Shown here: in pieces, positions 16,872 to 26,031 of the stretch | Layout of the letters: each line of letters opens with the position of its first letter | Position numbering within the stretch: position 1 is the stretch's first letter | Assembly: GCA_964538375.1 (NCBI GenBank) | Contig: CAZIFQ010000006.1 | Location: 1-64,000 of the forward strand | DNA: 64,000 nucleotides | Source: JAUUZQ01 sp964538375 | GTDB lineage: Bacteria > Bacteroidota > Bacteroidia > Bacteroidales > GCA-2748055 | Direction of reading: 5' to 3' | Program-made: the position numbers and the translations under genes | Notes under the pieces: generated by a model | Databases searched by the model: none | What the model was told of the DNA's origin: nothing | The model's input: only the letters and a program-made list of their open reading frames with translations

Positions 16872-18185
16872 TTAGCTTTTCTTGGCTTTTATGGCCATAT
16901 TTTCGAGCATATCTGTGGTAATAGATTTTGGCCTTTCAAGTGGATAGCCCAGTGCCCGGTCCCAAATCAGGTTAGCAGCGATACCAAGGGAGCGGCCAAT
17001 TCCAAACAGGACTGTATAGAAATCGTATTCTGTTACACCGTAGTGCCACTGTATAATACCTGATTGTGCATCAACGTTTGGCCATGGGTTCTTAGCTTTT
17101 CCATGTTCCTTCAGGATACCCGGTACAACTTTGTAGAGCATGTCTGTGTATTTAAACATCAGGTCATCTTTCAGATTTTCCAAACAGAATTCACGTTGCA
17201 GGGAGTACCTGGGGTCTGTTTTTCTAAGTACAGCGTGCCCATAACCAGGAATTACCTGTCCGGAGTTTAGTGTATCCCATACAAACTGGCTCATCTCATC
17301 TTTTGAGGGTACTTTTCCATCCATTCGTTCAATAAGATCCTGCAACCATCTTAGCACTTCCTGGTTTGCCAATCCGTGCAGCGGACCAGCAAGTCCATTG
17401 ATCATTGCAGAAATAGAAAGATAGACATCAGAAAGTGAGCTGGCAACAAGGTGTCCTGTATGAGCGCTCACGTTCCCGCTTTCATGATCGGCATGAATAA
17501 TAAAATGCATACGTGATACATCATCATACGGTGGAGGAATTCCCATCATATGGGCAAAGTTTCCACCCATATCCATGTTCGGATTTGATTGAATTCTTTT
17601 TCCGTCCCGATAGAGTTTAGTATAGATGTAAGAAGCGATTTCAGGCAATTTTGCAAGAAGATTCAATGAATCCTCAAACATAGGATCCCAATAATCGTTT
17701 TTTGGTATACCTCCATGATATTTTTTTGAAAAGAATGACTCCCTATGCATTGTCAGGATAGCCGTGGAGAATATTGCCATAGGGTGAGAAAAGCTTGGAA
17801 AGGCATCTATCACCTCATACACGTATCTTGGAAGTATCCTTCTTTTATTAAATTCATCGGCTACATCTTTCACCTCGCTGTCTGTTGGAACATCGCCAGT
17901 GAGCAAGAGATAAAATGCACCTTCAACATAAGGCATTTTTGCACCTTCGGGTTTTGGCAGTTTTTCAAATACTTCAGGAAGTGTGTATCCTCTATACCTG
18001 ATTCCTTCCTGGGGATCAAGATATGAAATATCAGTAACCAGACTCTTCAATCCCCTCATTCCTCCAATTATCTGACTAATAGTTACCTGATCAATTACTA
18101 CATCTCCATATTCCTTCATCAATTTTGTTGTTCTGGGGCGATGGAGTTCGATCTTTTCGTGTAATTTTTGTTTCAGATTTGACAT
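16872..18185 (-). CDS. gltA: Citrate synthase, mitochondrial (eukaryotic-like) type
   Basis: Condenses oxaloacetate and acetyl-CoA to citrate at the entry of the TCA cycle. Catalytic residues are visible: H270 in NGLAGPLHGLANQEV, H317 in GYGHAVLRKTDPRY and D372 in WPNVDAQSG. The segment HADHESGNVSAHTGHLV (231-247) and the LHGLANQEVLRWL stretch match the mitochondrial type of the enzyme rather than the proteobacterial hexameric GltA, and the 437-aa length agrees. It is a single transcription unit with its own terminator, facing the same way as enolase. Confidence 0.95.
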   Translation of the reverse strand: MSNLKQKLHEKIELHRPRTTKLMKEYGDVVIDQVTISQIIGGMRGLKSLVTDISYLDPQEGIRYRGYTLPEVFEKLPKPEGAKMPYVEGAFYLLLTGDVPTDSEVKDVADEFNKRRILPRYVYEVIDAFPSFSHPMAIFSTAILTMHRESFFSKKYHGGIPKNDYWDPMFEDSLNLLAKLPEIASYIYTKLYRDGKRIQSNPNMDMGGNFAHMMGIPPPYDDVSRMHFIIHADHESGNVSAHTGHLVASSLSDVYLSISAMINGLAGPLHGLANQEVLRWLQDLIERMDGKVPSKDEMSQFVWDTLNSGQVIPGYGHAVLRKTDPRYSLQREFCLENLKDDLMFKYTDMLYKVVPGILKEHGKAKNPWPNVDAQSGIIQWHYGVTEYDFYTVLFGIGRSLGIAANLIWDRALGYPLERPKSITTDMLENMAIKAKKS

Positions 18186-18317
18186 GGTAGCAATTTATTT
18201 CGTTACACTCATTTTAATATACAATGTAGACTGTACAATATAAGACATATATTAAACTATATCAATAGTTAGATAGGAAATAGCTTTCGGGGGATGCGCT
18301 CCGATTCTACACACAAA

Positions 18318-18346
18318 AAAAGGCCGTCTCAATGAGACGGCCTTTT
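18318..18346 (-). terminator. Intrinsic terminator of enolase gene
   Basis: Near-perfect hairpin: AAAAGGCCGTCTC, 3-base loop, GAGACGGCCTTTT, flanked by A and T runs so it can act in both directions. It lies 23 bp after the enolase stop. Confidence 0.9.
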
Positions 18347-18368
18347 AGATATAATTAAAATTGTTCTA

Positions 18369-19640
18369 TTAATATCCGTAGATAGCCATATCTCCCAATT
18401 CCTCTTCAATTCTGAGTAATTGGTTGTATTTAGCGATCCTGTCTGAACGGCTCAATGAACCGGTTTTAATTTGACCGGAATTTGTAGCTACTGCGATATC
18501 AGCGATAGTAGCATCTTCAGTTTCACCAGATCTGTGTGATGTAACTGATGTGAAACCTGCTCTGTGAGCCATTTCAATGGCATTGAGTGTTTCGGTAAGA
18601 GTTCCAATTTGGTTCACCTTGATCAGGATTGAGTTTGCACATTTCAATTCTATTCCTTTGCTCAGATACTCAACGTTAGTAACAAAGAGATCGTCGCCAA
18701 CCAATTGGATTTTGTCACCGGTTTTTTCAGTATGAATTACCCAACCGTCCCAATCACCTTCATCCATTCCGTCTTCGATTGAATCGATAGGATATTTAGC
18801 TGCGAGTTCATCGAGATAAGTGGCTTGTTCTTCGCGATTTCTTTTCGCTCCGTGCTCACCTTCGAATTTGCTATAATCGTAAACACCATTTTCGAAAAAT
18901 TCTGAAGCAGCACAATCGAGAGCGATTGTAATATCTTTGCCGGGTACATATCCTGCATTCTCAACAGCTTTCAGTATACTGTCGAGTGCATCTTCTGTTC
19001 CTTCAAGTTTAGGTGCAAATCCACCTTCATCACCAACAGCAGTGCTTAATCCGCGAGCTTTTAATACAGCTTTCAATGAATGAAAAACCTCTGCCCCCAT
19101 TCTCAGTCCCTCTTTAAAGCTTTTTGCTCCAATCGGACGAATCATGAATTCCTGGAATGCGATAGGTGCATCTGAGTGTGATCCACCATTGATAATATTC
19201 ATCATTGGAACGGGAAGATGTCTTGCATTTGTTCCACCAATATACCTGTAAAGAGGCATGTCATGGTATTGTGATGCGGCTTTTGCAACGGCCAGGGAAA
19301 CACCCAATATAGCATTTGCTCCAAGCTTGCTTTTTGTTTTAGTTCCGTCCAGCTCCAGCATTTTCATGTCGATGGTCACTTGTTCAAATGCATCCATTCC
19401 AACGAGTTCAGGTCCGATAACTTTATTTACATTGTCAACTGCTTTAAGAACACCTTTTCCAAGGTACCTGTTCTTATCACCATCTCTTAATTCAAGTGCT
19501 TCGTTTTCGCCTGTTGATGCTCCGGAAGGCACGGCTGCTCTACCAACAAATCCACTGGCCAGTGTAACTTCCACTTCTATAGTTGGATTTCCGCGTGAAT
19601 CGAGAATTTCCCGGGCATGTACATCTACTATTTGTCCCAT
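18369..19640 (-). CDS. eno: Enolase
   Basis: Glycolytic phosphopyruvate hydratase (2-phosphoglycerate to phosphoenolpyruvate). Visible are DSRGNPTIEVEV near the N-terminus, the catalytic-acid region AVGDEGGFAPKL, the Mg-binding SIEDGMDEGDWDGW, the catalytic lysine in LIKVNQIGTLTET, and the signature SHRSGETED. Length 423 aa is typical. It is monocistronic, with a terminator downstream. The superoperon upstream ends with its own terminator. Confidence 0.98.
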   Translation of the reverse strand: MGQIVDVHAREILDSRGNPTIEVEVTLASGFVGRAAVPSGASTGENEALELRDGDKNRYLGKGVLKAVDNVNKVIGPELVGMDAFEQVTIDMKMLELDGTKTKSKLGANAILGVSLAVAKAASQYHDMPLYRYIGGTNARHLPVPMMNIINGGSHSDAPIAFQEFMIRPIGAKSFKEGLRMGAEVFHSLKAVLKARGLSTAVGDEGGFAPKLEGTEDALDSILKAVENAGYVPGKDITIALDCAASEFFENGVYDYSKFEGEHGAKRNREEQATYLDELAAKYPIDSIEDGMDEGDWDGWVIHTEKTGDKIQLVGDDLFVTNVEYLSKGIELKCANSILIKVNQIGTLTETLNAIEMAHRAGFTSVTSHRSGETEDATIADIAVATNSGQIKTGSLSRSDRIAKYNQLLRIEEELGDMAIYGY

Positions 19641-19691
19641 TGTTAAAATTTTAAATATTTAATATTCTGTGTGTTACCTTAATATAAAGAA

Positions 19692-19727
19692 AAAGGGATA
19701 AAGCAATTAAAGTTACTTCATCCCTTT
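19692..19727 (-). terminator. Terminator of the ribosomal protein superoperon
   Basis: Minus-strand hairpin with a stem of about 12 bp (AAAGGGATGAAG paired with CTTTATCCCTTT, one G-T pair), a 12-base loop and a following T-rich stretch. It is placed 26 bp after the rplQ stop. Confidence 0.75.
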
Positions 19728-19752
19728 CAACTAATAAAGTTCGTCAGCTATT

Positions 19753-20418
19753 TTATTCTGCTTTTTTTTCTTCTCCGTCCTCTTCTGATGGCACGTCTTC
19801 TTCTTTAGCTTTTGGCTCTTCCGTGTCTGCCTTAGTTTCAACGGCGGCAGGTTCTTCAGCTATAGATTCTTCGGGAGTTTCAACAACAACAGCATCTTCA
19901 ACAGGTGCAACATCCTCTTCAGCAGCTTCATCCTTCGCTAAAGCTTCGGATGACACGTCGGATGACTGGTCGGATGACACGTCGGCATCAGATTTTTTCT
20001 TTCCACCTCTTCTTCTGCGGCTTGATTTTGAAGCAGCAGCTTTATCAGCAAGCATGGTCTCGTTGTAATCAACCAACTCGATAATACACATTTCTGCGCT
20101 ATCACCTAATCTAGCACCAAGCTTAATGATTCTTGTGTAACCACCTGGACGATCTCCTACTTTTTCAGCAACTTCGCGGAAAAGTTCAGTAGTAGCTTCT
20201 TTATCCTGCAGGTAACTAAATACTACACGTCTTGAATGAGTTGTATCGTTTTTTGCTTTGGTAATAAGGGGCTCTATCAACGTTTTCAAAGCTTTAGCTT
20301 TGGCTGTAGTAGTCTTAATTCTTTTGTGCATAATCAGTGATGATGCCATATTTGACAACATCGCTTTCCTGTGCCCACGTTTTCTCCCTAGGTGATTGAA
20401 ATTCTTCTTATGTCTCAT
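19753..20418 (-). CDS. rplQ: Ribosomal protein L17 with long acidic tail
   Basis: Large-subunit protein lining the exit-tunnel side. The conserved core is residues 1-117 (MRHKKNFNHLGRKRGHR, AKNDTTHSRRVVFSYL, GGYTRIIKLGARLGDSAEM). About 100 further residues form an Ala/Glu/Ser-rich acidic, low-complexity tail that begins with a basic patch (KSSRRRRGGKKK). Three 12-bp tandem copies at 19946-19981 encode the repetitive Ser-Asp segment. Typical bacterial L17 is about 115-130 aa, so this is an extended form. It is the last gene of the operon. Confidence 0.96.
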   Translation of the reverse strand: MRHKKNFNHLGRKRGHRKAMLSNMASSLIMHKRIKTTTAKAKALKTLIEPLITKAKNDTTHSRRVVFSYLQDKEATTELFREVAEKVGDRPGGYTRIIKLGARLGDSAEMCIIELVDYNETMLADKAAASKSSRRRRGGKKKSDADVSSDQSSDVSSEALAKDEAAEEDVAPVEDAVVVETPEESIAEEPAAVETKADTEEPKAKEEDVPSEEDGEEKKAE

Positions 20419-20423
20419 CTCTT

Positions 20424-21416
20424 TTAATCCTTGTCAAGTTTGTATTTACTGGTATCCAGACCAAAGCTCAGGTTCATTGAGGTCAGGAGTTCTTCCAGTT
20501 CTGTGAGTGATTTCTTACCAAAATTTCTGAATTTCAGCAGATCGTTCTTGTTAAATTTAACAAGATCACCCAATGTTTCAACTTCAGCTGCTTTCAGGCA
20601 ATTCAATGCACGAACTGATAGATCAAGATCTACAAGTTTAGCTTTCAGCATCTGGCGCATATGAAGTACTTCTTCATCAAATTCTTCATTGGCAAAGTTC
20701 TCATCTGTATCAAGTGTGATTTTCTCATCTGAGAAAAGCATGAAGTGATAGATAAGAATTTTTGCTGCCTCTTTCAGTGCATCTTTTGGATGAACTGAAC
20801 CGTCAGTCTCGATATCAATGATCAGCTTCTCATAGTCAGTCTTCTGCTCTACTCTGTAGTTTTCGATATCATACTTCACATTTTTAATAGGTGTGAAGAT
20901 TGAATCGATAGCAATAAGTCCAAATTCTGATTCAGCCGGTTTATTTTCTTCTGAAGGCACATATCCGCGACCCTTATTGATGTTAAGCTCCAATTGCAGC
21001 TTTACATCAGGTTCCATGTTGCAGATTGTAAGTTCAGGATTCAGAACTTTAAATCCATTAAGGAACCTGTTCAGGTCTCCTGCTTTGAACTCGTCCTGTC
21101 CGGAAATGGTAACGACGGCTGTCTCCTCGTTAACATCTTCAATTTGTTGTTTGAAGCGTATCTGCTTCAAATTCAGGATAATATCTGTCAAATCTTCAAT
21201 TACTCCTGTAACTGTTGAAAACTCATGTTCAACACCATCGATTTTAACGGTTGTAATTGCATACCCTTCCAATGATGATAAAAGTATTCTTCTCAGAGAG
21301 TTTCCGATAGTAATACCATATCCTTGTTCCAGGGGTCTGAATTCAAACTTGCCGTGCTTATCGTCGGCTTCGAGCATGATAACCTTGTCCGGTTTCTGAA
21401 ATGCTAAAATGGCCAT
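20424..21416 (-). CDS. rpoA: RNA polymerase alpha subunit
   Basis: 330 aa. The N-terminal assembly domain (GNSLRRILLSSLEGYAIT) dimerises and nucleates core polymerase. A flexible linker leads to the C-terminal domain (about 250-315, LDLSVRALNCLKAAEVETLGDLV and FGKKSLTELEELL) that contacts UP elements and activators. It is located between rpsD and rplQ as in the conserved alpha operon, with 5 bp to rplQ. Confidence 0.98.
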   Translation of the reverse strand: MAILAFQKPDKVIMLEADDKHGKFEFRPLEQGYGITIGNSLRRILLSSLEGYAITTVKIDGVEHEFSTVTGVIEDLTDIILNLKQIRFKQQIEDVNEETAVVTISGQDEFKAGDLNRFLNGFKVLNPELTICNMEPDVKLQLELNINKGRGYVPSEENKPAESEFGLIAIDSIFTPIKNVKYDIENYRVEQKTDYEKLIIDIETDGSVHPKDALKEAAKILIYHFMLFSDEKITLDTDENFANEEFDEEVLHMRQMLKAKLVDLDLSVRALNCLKAAEVETLGDLVKFNKNDLLKFRNFGKKSLTELEELLTSMNLSFGLDTSKYKLDKD

Positions 21417-21431
21417 AAACTGATAATTATT

Positions 21432-22040
21432 TTATTTTGAATATAATTCGACGATCAATTGTTCCTTAATATTTTCAGGAATCTCTTCACGTTCCGGGCG
21501 GTTTAGAAATTTACCTGTCATTTCTGCTCCGTCCCACTCAATCCAGCTGGATGAAGCAGCTCTATTGCTTTCAAGAGATTCAGTGATAACTAACATTGAC
21601 TTGGATTTTTCTCTAACACCTACTGCGTCACCCGGTTTGAGTGCATAAGAAGGAATATTCACTACATCACCGTTTACTGTGATGTGGCGATGAGTAACTA
21701 ACTGACGTGCACCATCTCTTGTTGGAGCAATCCCCAAACGATACACTACGTTGTCAAGACGTGATTCAAGTAATTGAAGCAATACCTCACCGGTAACACC
21801 TTTACTTCTTGAAGCTTTCTCAAACAAGTTACGGAATTGTTTTTCCAGCACACCATAGGTATATTTAGCTTTCTGCTTCTCTTTAAGCTGAATTCCATAT
21901 TCAGAAGCTTTACGTCTTCTTTTGTTTTGTCCATGTGCTCCGGGAGGATAGTTCTTTTTTTCAAAAGCTTTATCTGCACCGAAGATTGGTTCCCCAAATT
22001 TCCTGGCAATTTTTGATTTTGGTCCTGTGTATCTAGCCAT
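21432..22040 (-). CDS. rpsD: Ribosomal protein S4
   Basis: 202-aa 16S rRNA-binding assembly initiator. The N-terminal MARYTGPKSKIARKFGEP lacks the zinc-binding cysteines of the C+ form. The S4 RNA-binding domain is visible at about 92-155 (RLDNVVYRLGIAPTRDGARQLVTHRHI). In other bacteria it autoregulates the alpha operon; I see no specific evidence for that here. Confidence 0.98.
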   Translation of the reverse strand: MARYTGPKSKIARKFGEPIFGADKAFEKKNYPPGAHGQNKRRRKASEYGIQLKEKQKAKYTYGVLEKQFRNLFEKASRSKGVTGEVLLQLLESRLDNVVYRLGIAPTRDGARQLVTHRHITVNGDVVNIPSYALKPGDAVGVREKSKSMLVITESLESNRAASSSWIEWDGAEMTGKFLNRPEREEIPENIKEQLIVELYSK

Positions 22041-22067
22041 CTAACTAATTTTTCTGATGATCAATTT

Positions 22068-22457
22068 TTAAACTCTTCTTCTTTTTGCTGGTCTGCAGCC
22101 GTTGTGTGGCATTGGAGTAACATCAATAATTTCGGTCACTTCAATTCCTGCACCGTGAATGGTTCGAATTGCTGATTCTCTACCTGATCCAGGTCCTTTC
22201 ACATATGCTTTTACCTTCCTCAATCCCAGATCAAAGGCAACTTTTGCACAATCCGTAGCTGCCATTTGTGCAGCATAAGGTGTATTTTTCTTTGATCCGC
22301 GGAATCCCATTTTACCGGCTGATCCCCAAGAGATAACTTGTCCCTGAGCATTTGTCAGAGAGATTATAATATTGTTAAAAGAAGCGTGAATGTGTGCTTC
22401 ACCTATTGGTTCTACCTTAACGGTACGCTTCTTTGACGATCCTGTCTTCTTAGCCAT
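22068..22457 (-). CDS. rpsK: Ribosomal protein S11
   Basis: 129 aa, part of the 30S platform near the E site. Conserved HASFNNIIISLTNAQGQVISW, GPGSGRESAIRTIHGAG and the C-terminal DVTPMPHNGCRPAKRRRV are all present. Normal length and normal position between rpsM and rpsD. Confidence 0.98.
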   Translation of the reverse strand: MAKKTGSSKKRTVKVEPIGEAHIHASFNNIIISLTNAQGQVISWGSAGKMGFRGSKKNTPYAAQMAATDCAKVAFDLGLRKVKAYVKGPGSGRESAIRTIHGAGIEVTEIIDVTPMPHNGCRPAKRRRV

Positions 22458-22469
22458 AACCTTATACTC

Positions 22470-22847
22470 TTATTTAGTTGCTTTCTTTTTATTCGCTACG
22501 GTTTTCTTTCTTCCTTTCCTGGTACGAGCATTGTTCTTCGTACTTTGTCCTCTTGTAGGAAGGCCGATACGGTGGCGTATGCCCCTGTAACTACCTATAT
22601 CCATTAGTCGCTTGATGTTCAACTGAACGCTTGATCTAAGTTCTCCTTCAACTTTGTAGGATTCATTAATGATCGAGCGGATTGAGTTGATCTGGTCATC
22701 ATTCCAGTCCTGAACTTTAATATTACGATCAATCCCTGCTTCATCGAGGATTTTCTGAGCTGAGCTGCGACCAATCCCTAAAATATAGGTTAATCCAATC
22801 TCACCTCTTTTGTTCTTAGGCAAATCTACGCCAACTATTCTAGCCAT
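22470..22847 (-). CDS. rpsM: Ribosomal protein S13
   Basis: 125 aa, 30S head protein contacting tRNA and L5. Starts MARIVGVDLPKNKRGEIGLTY with the helix-two-turn-helix IGRSSAQKILDEAGI. The basic tail (GLPTRGQSTKNNARTRKGRKK) reaches the P site. Normal length. Confidence 0.98.
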   Translation of the reverse strand: MARIVGVDLPKNKRGEIGLTYILGIGRSSAQKILDEAGIDRNIKVQDWNDDQINSIRSIINESYKVEGELRSSVQLNIKRLMDIGSYRGIRHRIGLPTRGQSTKNNARTRKGRKKTVANKKKATK

Positions 22848-22880
22848 ATTCTTTAATTAATTATTTCTTCTTCAAAGATT

Positions 22881-22997
22881 TTATCCCTGACGTTGCTTAA
22901 ACTTGGGATTTTTCTTGTTAATAACGTACAAGCGTCCTTTTCTGCGTACGATTTTACAATCTGCGCTGCGCTTTTTTACTGATGCTCTAACTTTCAT
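22881..22997 (-). CDS. rpmJ: Ribosomal protein L36
   Basis: A 38-codon gene that is easily missed. It encodes a peptide starting MKVRASVKKRSADCKIVRRK and ending NPKFKQRQG, unmistakably L36. Only one cysteine remains of the three Cys and one His of the zinc-binding form, so this is the zinc-free C- type. It lies between infA and rpsM, its conserved position. Confidence 0.97.
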   Translation of the reverse strand: MKVRASVKKRSADCKIVRRKGRLYVINKKNPKFKQRQG

Positions 22998-23009
22998 TTG
23001 TTTAAGTCT

Positions 23010-23228
23010 TTATTTATATCTGTATGATATTCTACCTTTTGTCAAGTCATAGGGTGACATTTCAACTTTCACCTTATCACCTGGAAGCAATTTTATATAA
23101 TGCATTCTCATTTTTCCTGAGATATGCGCTGTGATGACGTGGCCATTTTCCAGTTCCACACGAAACATAGCATTTGACAAAGCTTCGGTTATTATACCAT
23201 CTTGCTCAATTGAAGGTTGTTTTGCCAT
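23010..23228 (-). CDS. infA: Translation initiation factor IF-1
   Basis: 72-aa OB-fold protein that binds the 30S A site during initiation. Visible are EDGIITEALSNAMFRVELENGH (preceded by MAKQPSIEQ), HISGKMRMHYIKLLPGD and VKVEMSPYDLTKGRISYRYK. Placed between map and rpmJ with short gaps. Confidence 0.98.
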   Translation of the reverse strand: MAKQPSIEQDGIITEALSNAMFRVELENGHVITAHISGKMRMHYIKLLPGDKVKVEMSPYDLTKGRISYRYK

Positions 23229-23235
23229 TTCTTAA

Positions 23236-24012
23236 CTAATTATTTAATATTTCGTCGATATAAGCGAAGGTTGACAATACATCTGCCTTCCCTTTGTCGA
23301 TTGCAACTGCCAGTTCAAAATGTGCTGATGGTTGTTCATCAGCTGTACTGATTGTCCATCCGTCAGCTCCCTGGGTAATCTGTCTTCTTCCCTTATTAAT
23401 CATCGGCTCAATACAGATCACCATACCCTGTTTCAATTTCACTCCTGTTCCTCGTCTGCCGTAGTTTGGTACTTCCGGTTCTTCGTGCAGGTGTCGACCT
23501 AATCCATGGCCTACCATCTCTCTCACTACCGAATATCCAAAACTCTCAGCATGCTTCTGCACAGCATGTCCCACGTCTCCGGTCCGCTGTCCTGCGACAG
23601 CTTTCTCAATTCCCAAATAAAGACTTTCGCGTGTGGTTTTCAGTAGCTGCTTCACCTCTTCCGAAACCTCTCCAACTTCAAAACTGAATGCTGTATCGCC
23701 GTAGTATTCATTCTTTATCACCCCACAATCAACAGAAACAATATCTCCTTCTTTCAATACTACTTTATCTGAGGGTATTCCATGAACTACCTGGGAGTTT
23801 ACCGAAGTACAAAGCGTTTTAGGATATCCGTTGTACCCTTTAAAACCAGGTACGGCATTATGATCCCTAATAAACGTTTCAGCAATAGCATCCAATTTTC
23901 CGGTTGTTATTCCGGGTTTGATATGTTTTGCCATCTCCGCAAGCGTGGTCGATACCAACAGGTTGCTTTCCCGCAATAATTCAATCTCTTCCGCTGTCTT
24001 TATAAATATCAT
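23236..24012 (-). CDS. map: Methionine aminopeptidase, type I
   Basis: Dinuclear-metal enzyme that removes the initiator methionine from nascent proteins. Metal ligands are visible in SVDCGVIKNEYYGDTAFSF (two Asp), VGHGLGRHLHEEP (His), ICIEPMIN (Glu) and the final HFELAVAI (Glu). I place the start at the ATG giving MIFIKTAEEIELL (258 aa), 19 bp after secY ends. A GTG start 39 bp upstream would overlap secY and adds residues with no family match. No adk gene separates it from secY, unlike the Bacillus order. Confidence 0.96.
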   Translation of the reverse strand: MIFIKTAEEIELLRESNLLVSTTLAEMAKHIKPGITTGKLDAIAETFIRDHNAVPGFKGYNGYPKTLCTSVNSQVVHGIPSDKVVLKEGDIVSVDCGVIKNEYYGDTAFSFEVGEVSEEVKQLLKTTRESLYLGIEKAVAGQRTGDVGHAVQKHAESFGYSVVREMVGHGLGRHLHEEPEVPNYGRRGTGVKLKQGMVICIEPMINKGRRQITQGADGWTISTADEQPSAHFELAVAIDKGKADVLSTFAYIDEILNN

Positions 24013-24031
24013 CAAAGAACTTTTTTCAGGT

Positions 24032-25366
24032 TTACATCGCAGATGCACCACCGGCGCGACCCTTGATTTTTCCTGACTTCATTAATCCATCATAGTGACG
24101 CATTAACAGATGACTTTCGACCTGTTGAAGCGTATCCAGTATAACACCAACCATAATCAGCAGTGATGTTCCGCCGAAAAATTGTGCAAAGCTCCTGTTT
24201 ACGCCAGCGATCATTGCGAATGCCGGCATAATTGCTACCATAGCCAGGAATATTGAACCCGGAAGGGTTATTCGCGACATAATAGTATCAAGAAATTCTG
24301 CTGTTTTTCTACCTGGTTTCACACCCGGGATGAATCCTCCATTCTTCTTCATATCTTCCGCCATCTGCGTTGGATTCACGGTTACCGCTGTATAGAAATA
24401 GGTAAAGAGTATAATTAATACGGCATTGGTAAAGTTATACCAGAAGCCGGTAATATTTGAAAAAGTTGCCGCCATGCCGGTTGCATTGTCTGATGAAGCA
24501 AATCCCGCGATTGTAATAGGAATAAACATCAAAGCCTGTGCAAAGATAATAGGCATAACACCTGCAGCATTAACCTTTAGAGGTATATACTGTCTTACAC
24601 CACCATATTGTTTGTTTCCAACAATACGTTTTGCATATTGTACGGGAATTCGTCTTGTGCCCTGCACCAGCATAATGGTAAGCATAAATACAACGTACAT
24701 AATTAGCACTTCAACCAGGAATGCTACCAATCCACCACCTTGCTGCTCCAGACGTGCCATGAATTCGAGTCCAAGTGACTGAGGCAAACGTGCAATAATA
24801 CCGATCATGATGATCAGTGATATACCATTTCCAATTCCTTTATCTGTAATACGCTCACCTAACCACATGATAAACATGGTGCCAGCTGTAAGTATAATAA
24901 TGGATCCAAGTTTGGAGAAGCTGGCAGAGAATGCTGCAGCCGGTAATTGATATGAAAGACTTGCGATGTAAGTAGGTGCTTGTAAAAGCAGGATACCTAC
25001 AGTCAGATATCTTGTAATCTGGTTGATCTTCCTTCTTCCGCTCTCCCCTTCTCTCTGCAATTTCTGGAAATAGGGAACTGCAATACCTAAGAGCTGTATC
25101 ACAATTGATGCAGAGATATATGGCATGATTCCCAATCCGAAGATCGATGCTCTTGCGAATGCACCTCCGGTAAAGAGGTTAATAATATCAAGGATATTCC
25201 CTGATGGTTGCTGCAGTCCTCCAAGCAGTGTTGGGTCTATTCCAGGAAGCACAACGTGAGTTCCAAGGCGATAGATCAGTATTATACCTAGCGTGTAGAT
25301 AATTCTTGATCTAAGATCCTCAATCTTCCAAATATTTCTTAGTGTTTCAAAAAACTTCTTCATCAA
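24032..25366 (-). CDS. secY: Protein translocase subunit SecY
   Basis: 444-aa channel-forming membrane protein of the SecYEG translocon, with about ten transmembrane helices. Conserved segments: the start of TM1 (RIIYTLGIILIYRLGTHVVLPG), the plug and TM2 region (GIMPYISASIVIQLL), and the cytoplasmic loops QREGESGRRKINQITRY and GTRRIPVQYAKR. It follows rplO with a 2-bp gap, as in the spc operon. Confidence 0.98.
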   Translation of the reverse strand: MMKKFFETLRNIWKIEDLRSRIIYTLGIILIYRLGTHVVLPGIDPTLLGGLQQPSGNILDIINLFTGGAFARASIFGLGIMPYISASIVIQLLGIAVPYFQKLQREGESGRRKINQITRYLTVGILLLQAPTYIASLSYQLPAAAFSASFSKLGSIIILTAGTMFIMWLGERITDKGIGNGISLIIMIGIIARLPQSLGLEFMARLEQQGGGLVAFLVEVLIMYVVFMLTIMLVQGTRRIPVQYAKRIVGNKQYGGVRQYIPLKVNAAGVMPIIFAQALMFIPITIAGFASSDNATGMAATFSNITGFWYNFTNAVLIILFTYFYTAVTVNPTQMAEDMKKNGGFIPGVKPGRKTAEFLDTIMSRITLPGSIFLAMVAIMPAFAMIAGVNRSFAQFFGGTSLLIMVGVILDTLQQVESHLLMRHYDGLMKSGKIKGRAGGASAM

Positions 25367-25368
25367 GT

Positions 25369-25815
25369 TTAGATTTTTTCGGCGGTACCTTCTAATGCTT
25401 CAATGGCTTTAACTGCAGATTTTGAAAAAGCATGTGCTTCAATAGTAAGCTTGCTTTTCAATTCTCCGCCACCTAACACTTTTACCAGTTTATTTTTTTG
25501 AACTAATCCGGAATCGATCATTGTTTCCAATGTAATTTGCTTCAGCTTTTTCTTATCAGCCAATGCCTGCAATACATCCAGGTTAATTCCTTTGTATTCT
25601 TTACGGTTGATATTTGTAAACCCAAATTTAGGAACACGACGTTGTAATGGCATCTGTCCACCTTCAAATCCTACCTTACGGGAGTAACCCGACCTGGACT
25701 TTTGACCTTTATGGCCACGTGTGGAAGTTCCGCCTTTACCTGATCCCTGACCCCGGCCGATCCTCTTCTTTGTTTTTACCGAGCCTTTTGCGGGCTTTAA
25801 TCTGCTCAAATCCAT
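25369..25815 (-). CDS. rplO: Ribosomal protein L15
   Basis: 148 aa, late-assembling 50S protein. The Gly/Lys/Arg-rich N-terminal extension (RIGRGQGSGKGGTSTRGHKGQKSRSG, split across 18-45) and GFEGGQMPLQRRVPKFGF are characteristic. Confidence 0.98.
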   Translation of the reverse strand: MDLSRLKPAKGSVKTKKRIGRGQGSGKGGTSTRGHKGQKSRSGYSRKVGFEGGQMPLQRRVPKFGFTNINRKEYKGINLDVLQALADKKKLKQITLETMIDSGLVQKNKLVKVLGGGELKSKLTIEAHAFSKSAVKAIEALEGTAEKI

Positions 25816-25837
25816 TTTAATAACTATATAGTGATTA

Positions 25838-26020
25838 CTATTTTATCTTTTCAACGTTCACCAGGTGTGACACTTTATTTACCATCCCAAGAATTTGTGG
25901 TGAACCCACAACTTCAACTGACTTGTGCATTCTTGTCAGTCCCAGTGCGTCAAGGGTTCTTTTTTGGCGAACGGTTTGTCCGATTCTACTCTTTACCTGG
26001 GTAATTCTAATTTTTCCCAT
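25838..26020 (-). CDS. rpmD: Ribosomal protein L30
   Basis: 60 aa, short bacterial form. MGKIRITQVKSRIGQTVRQK and TLDALGLTRMHKSVEV are typical. Gap of 11 bp to rpsE upstream. Confidence 0.97.
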   Translation of the reverse strand: MGKIRITQVKSRIGQTVRQKRTLDALGLTRMHKSVEVVGSPQILGMVNKVSHLVNVEKIK

Positions 26021-26031
26021 TGTATGCTTTA

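Noticed and set aside
24013..24051. Longer Map protein from GTG overlapping secY
   Set aside because: The extra residues match no Map sequence I know, and the ATG at 24012 has a clean spacing.
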